Assembly (NCBI RefSeq): GCF_000745975.1
Contig: NZ_JQKJ01000016.1
Span: 55,202 to 119,201, forward strand
DNA length: 64,000 nucleotides
Reading direction: 5' to 3'
Source: Desulfobacter vibrioformis DSM 8776
GTDB lineage: Bacteria; Desulfobacterota; Desulfobacteria; Desulfobacterales; Desulfobacteraceae
A model generated the notes under the pieces. It was given only the letters and a program-made list of their open reading frames with translations. It did no database searches and was not told where the DNA came from. This document shows, piece by piece, positions 62,674 to 64,000 of the stretch (position 1 is its first letter; each line of letters starts with the position of its first letter). A program made the translations under genes and the position numbers.

Positions 62674-62691
62674 TAAGGATTTTTATCCTTA
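62674..62691 (+). terminator. Short stem-loop after yebC
   Basis: TAAGGAT-TTTT-ATCCTTA, 7-bp stem with a TTTT loop. Weak as a terminator because no T-run follows. Confidence 0.35.
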
Positions 62692-62705
62692 TTCAAGGGG
62701 CATCA

Positions 62706-62855
62706 ATGCAACGAAGAAGACAGGTAAAAAGACAAACCATATTGTGGATTTTATTATTTCCATGGCCCTTATCCAAGATAGCCTGGTACAATTTGAGTCA
62801 AATGTTTAATGCTTTTTCATGCGGTTGCCCTGCTAACAGACGAATAAGGTATTGA
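62706..62855 (+). CDS. Possible small protein, 49 aa
   Basis: ATG at 62706 with AAGGGG 6 nt upstream. It begins MQRRRQVKRQTILWILLFPW (basic start, then a hydrophobic stretch) and ends CGCPANRRIRY. It could be a small membrane peptide. The stop overlaps the tRNA promoter -35 region, so it may equally be chance. Confidence 0.3.
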   Translation: MQRRRQVKRQTILWILLFPWPLSKIAWYNLSQMFNAFSCGCPANRRIRY

Positions 62856-62880
62856 CAGAAACCCAAAATTTTATTAATTT
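62852..62880 (+). promoter_or_regulatory. Sigma-70 promoter of the tRNA-Phe/tRNA-Glu transcript
   Basis: TTGACA (62852-62857), a 17-bp spacer and TAATTT (62875-62880), 13 bp before the tRNA-Phe 5' end. Confidence 0.65.
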
Positions 62881-62893
62881 TGGCGAGTCGTGA

Positions 62894-62969
62894 GCCCAGG
62901 TAGCTCAGTCGGTAGAGCAGGGGACTGAAAATCCCCGTGTCAGCAGTTCAATTCTGTTCCTGGGCACCA
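62894..62969 (+). tRNA. tRNA-Phe(GAA)
   Basis: A 76-nt cloverleaf with encoded CCA. Acceptor GCCCAGG/CCTGGGC, anticodon stem GGGGA/TCCCC with loop CTGAAAA (GAA). The T loop TTCAATT is canonical. Confidence 0.96.
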
Positions 62970-62988
62970 TTTAAATGCATTGTGATAT

Positions 62989-63066
62989 GTCCCCATCGTC
63001 TAGCCCGGTCCAGGACACAGGCCTTTCACGCCTGCGACAGGGGTTCGAATCCCCTTGGGGACGCCA
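62989..63066 (+). tRNA. tRNA-Glu(TTC)
   Basis: A 78-nt cloverleaf with encoded CCA. Acceptor GTCCCCA/TGGGGAC, anticodon stem CAGGC/GCCTG with loop CTTTCAC (TTC). The 3' half overlaps the integrase frame on the other strand and probably served as attachment site. Confidence 0.95.
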
Positions 63067-63075
63067 CTTAAAAAT

Positions 63076-63109
63076 AAAGGCTTTCGGCATGTTGCCGGGA
63101 GCCTTTTTG
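63076..63109 (+). terminator. Intrinsic terminator of the tRNA transcript
   Basis: AAAGGCT / AGCCTTT outer stem with inner CGGC/GCCG, followed by a run of T (63103-63109), 10 bp after tRNA-Glu. Confidence 0.75.
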
Positions 63110-63423
63110 TGTTGCGGACACAAAAAAATCTCGGGGTCATCCTCTCGCAGCTCTCTTTGTCTTAAAGGGAACAAGGGTTCCCGGTCCTGCCAACCCTTTT
63201 TCAAGGGCTTCCCCCTGGTCGATTCGAGACCAAGCTTTTTTAAATACCTGTTTGTCGTTGTCGGGCTTTTATGCCGTAATATCGACTGTATTACAGACAC
63301 GTCATATCCCTTATGGTAAAGGATACTGGCCGTCAGATGTCGAATGCCATGAAAACCAAATGGTTTGACGCCTGCTCTTTCACAAAGTTTTTGCTGGCTA
63401 TAACGGATTTGGGGGTACGTCAA

Positions 63424-63676
63424 TGCTATACGTTCCCCTTAAAACACCCAGACGGCGAGAAATCACGCAATTTGACGACCCTTAGAAAGCTCCAGGCCGC
63501 GTGGCCAAGAGAATTTAAAAATTCTTTTTTTATACGGGATACTGTACTGCGGCATGCGCCGAGAACCTCCCTATCAGCAAGCATTAGCAAAAGAAGCCAA
63601 CGCCGTACAAAAATTTTAAAACCAGAGCATAAATACCATTAATGCCCGGTCTCTTTTTTCGGGTGTGTCCCACCTG
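63424..63676. other. Region without a gene between the integrase remnant and the IS1-like element
   Basis: No ORF with credible start or homology was seen on either strand. It is presumably decayed mobile-element DNA in which the integrase N-terminus was lost. Confidence 0.4.
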
Positions 63677-64000
63677 GGTGCTCACCCGGTAATACTTTGA
63701 AAAAGAAAAAATGCCAATTATCCTATCAGTTTGGATATATATACCGAATTGATTGGAGGATTGACCCATGCGAAAACCCAAGGACTGGGGCCAGCCATGC
63801 CCAAACCCGGAATGTTCCCATTATCGGCTGATGAACCGAGGTAATATTAGCGCCATTTCGACCTATATGACCCAGAGCGGAAAACGACGTATCTTTTATT
63901 GCAACAAATGTGATCACTGCTTTGCAGAGACACGTGATACCGTCTTCTTTGACCTGCGGACCCCGGAAGACAAGGTGATGATGGCCCTGAAGATGCTCTT
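63677..64000 (+). mobile_element. IS1-like insertion element, left end (right end outside window)
   Basis: It begins with the terminal repeat GGTGCTCACCCGGTAATACT (63677 onward to 63700), nearly identical to both ends of the MITE at 13568-13720. It contains the start of a transposase gene at 63768. The 8 bp before it are CCCACCTG, the expected target duplication if the right end lies outside. Confidence 0.75.
63768..64000 (+). CDS. IS1-like transposase, N-terminal zinc-finger part (partial)
   Basis: ATG at 63768 with TTGGAGGA upstream. The first 77 codons contain CPNPECSHYRLMNRGNISA and KRRIFYCNKCDHCFAETRDT, a C4 zinc finger (CxxxxC...CxxC) followed by TPEDKVMMALKML, the start of an HTH. This matches the InsA-like N-terminus of IS1-family transposases fused to the catalytic part in one ORF. 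The catalytic domain lies outside the window. 8-bp target duplications at its presumed MITE fit IS1-family behaviour. Confidence 0.75.
   Translation, partial: MRKPKDWGQPCPNPECSHYRLMNRGNISAISTYMTQSGKRRIFYCNKCDHCFAETRDTVFFDLRTPEDKVMMALKML

Larger units (their letters stand above)
62971..63423 (-). pseudogene. Tyrosine recombinase (integrase), C-terminal fragment abutting tRNA-Glu
   Basis: A 150-codon frame. The catalytic region GFHGIRHLTASILYHKGYDV (HxxR) and SVIQSILRHKSPTTTNRYLK (H and Tyr) is intact, but the N-terminal two thirds, including the first catalytic Arg and the core-binding domain, are missing. An in-frame stop lies just upstream of about 63411. The C-terminus (WRPQGDSNPCRRRERPVSWT) is the antisense of tRNA-Glu, as in integrases of elements inserted in tRNA genes. 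It is a dead remnant of a mobile element. Confidence 0.75.

Noticed and set aside
62971..63110. Long C-terminus of the integrase frame as a genuine protein domain
   Set aside because: It is the antisense of tRNA-Glu and its terminator, a usual artefact for integrases next to tRNA attachment sites.
63584..63781. Minus-strand ORF of 65 codons at the IS left end
   Set aside because: It runs antisense through the terminal repeat and transposase start, with no ribosome site.

Overview
The window looks like a chromosomal segment of a Gram-negative, probably anaerobic Desulfobacterota (Desulfobacteraceae-like, sulfate-reducer type) bacterium. This is inferred from the gene set: an outer-membrane TonB receptor, sigma-54 regulation with chemotaxis and c-di-GMP modules, an AmmeMemoRadiSam-type radical SAM enzyme, short-chain acyl-CoA dehydrogenase, and housekeeping genes in typical deltaproteobacterial style. 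No 16S rRNA is present, so the placement stays tentative.

Layout. 1-5849 (minus strand) is a cobalamin uptake and salvage locus. It holds a TonB receptor behind a B12 riboswitch, a BtuCD transporter, a BtuF-like binding protein, and a BtuF-CbiZ fusion that can capture and remodel corrinoids. 6164-9046 carries acyl-CoA dehydrogenase, an XRE-cupin regulator and branched-chain aminotransferase. 9321-13728 is a decayed accessory island: an orphan 527-aa protein, a group II intron maturase scrap, a frameshifted and truncated two-ORF insertion sequence, remnants that resemble type I cas8 and cas7, and a 153-bp MITE with 8-bp target duplications. 13906-21576 has a sigma-54 response regulator, two candidate sigma-54 promoters driving a small protein and a chemoreceptor, then two aldehyde dehydrogenases of amino-acid catabolism. 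21710-27838 is housekeeping (Pmp3-like protein, FKBP, response regulator, methyltransferase, radical SAM enzyme, CCA-type nucleotidyltransferase, SerB).

28346-31220 has an EF-hand-like protein and an SLC13-type transporter, whose divergent TetR regulator is truncated while a perfect 36-bp operator palindrome survives. 31265-36017 (minus) is a compact, overlapping seven-gene fatty-acid-synthase-like operon (hotdog, ketoreductase, ACP, nitroreductase, ketosynthase, second hotdog, BioF-like alpha-oxoamine synthase), placed directly after queDEC. Its two hotdog proteins each keep a different half of the FabZ catalytic pair. This is the most promising candidate for an undescribed system. 37996-51000 is largely housekeeping and RNA metabolism (mmuM, tRNA-Met, hpt, DnaJ-like, mnmG, a YhcC-like radical SAM protein, an RRM/methyltransferase/DEAD-helicase/cold-shock group, apbE, a LarA-like protein).

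51426-52600 is a small two-gene cassette that looks foreign and lies beside a GGDEF-domain scrap. 52597-59509 (minus) is a chemosensory operon: CheA, CheW, a soluble tandem sensory protein and a dual-receiver GGDEF protein. This suggests a CheA-type kinase signalling to c-di-GMP. 59899-62666 is radA-rlmE-yebC. 62894-63423 has tRNA-Phe, tRNA-Glu and a truncated tyrosine integrase abutting tRNA-Glu, marking an old integration site. The window ends inside an IS1-like element whose left terminal repeat matches the MITE at 13568-13720.
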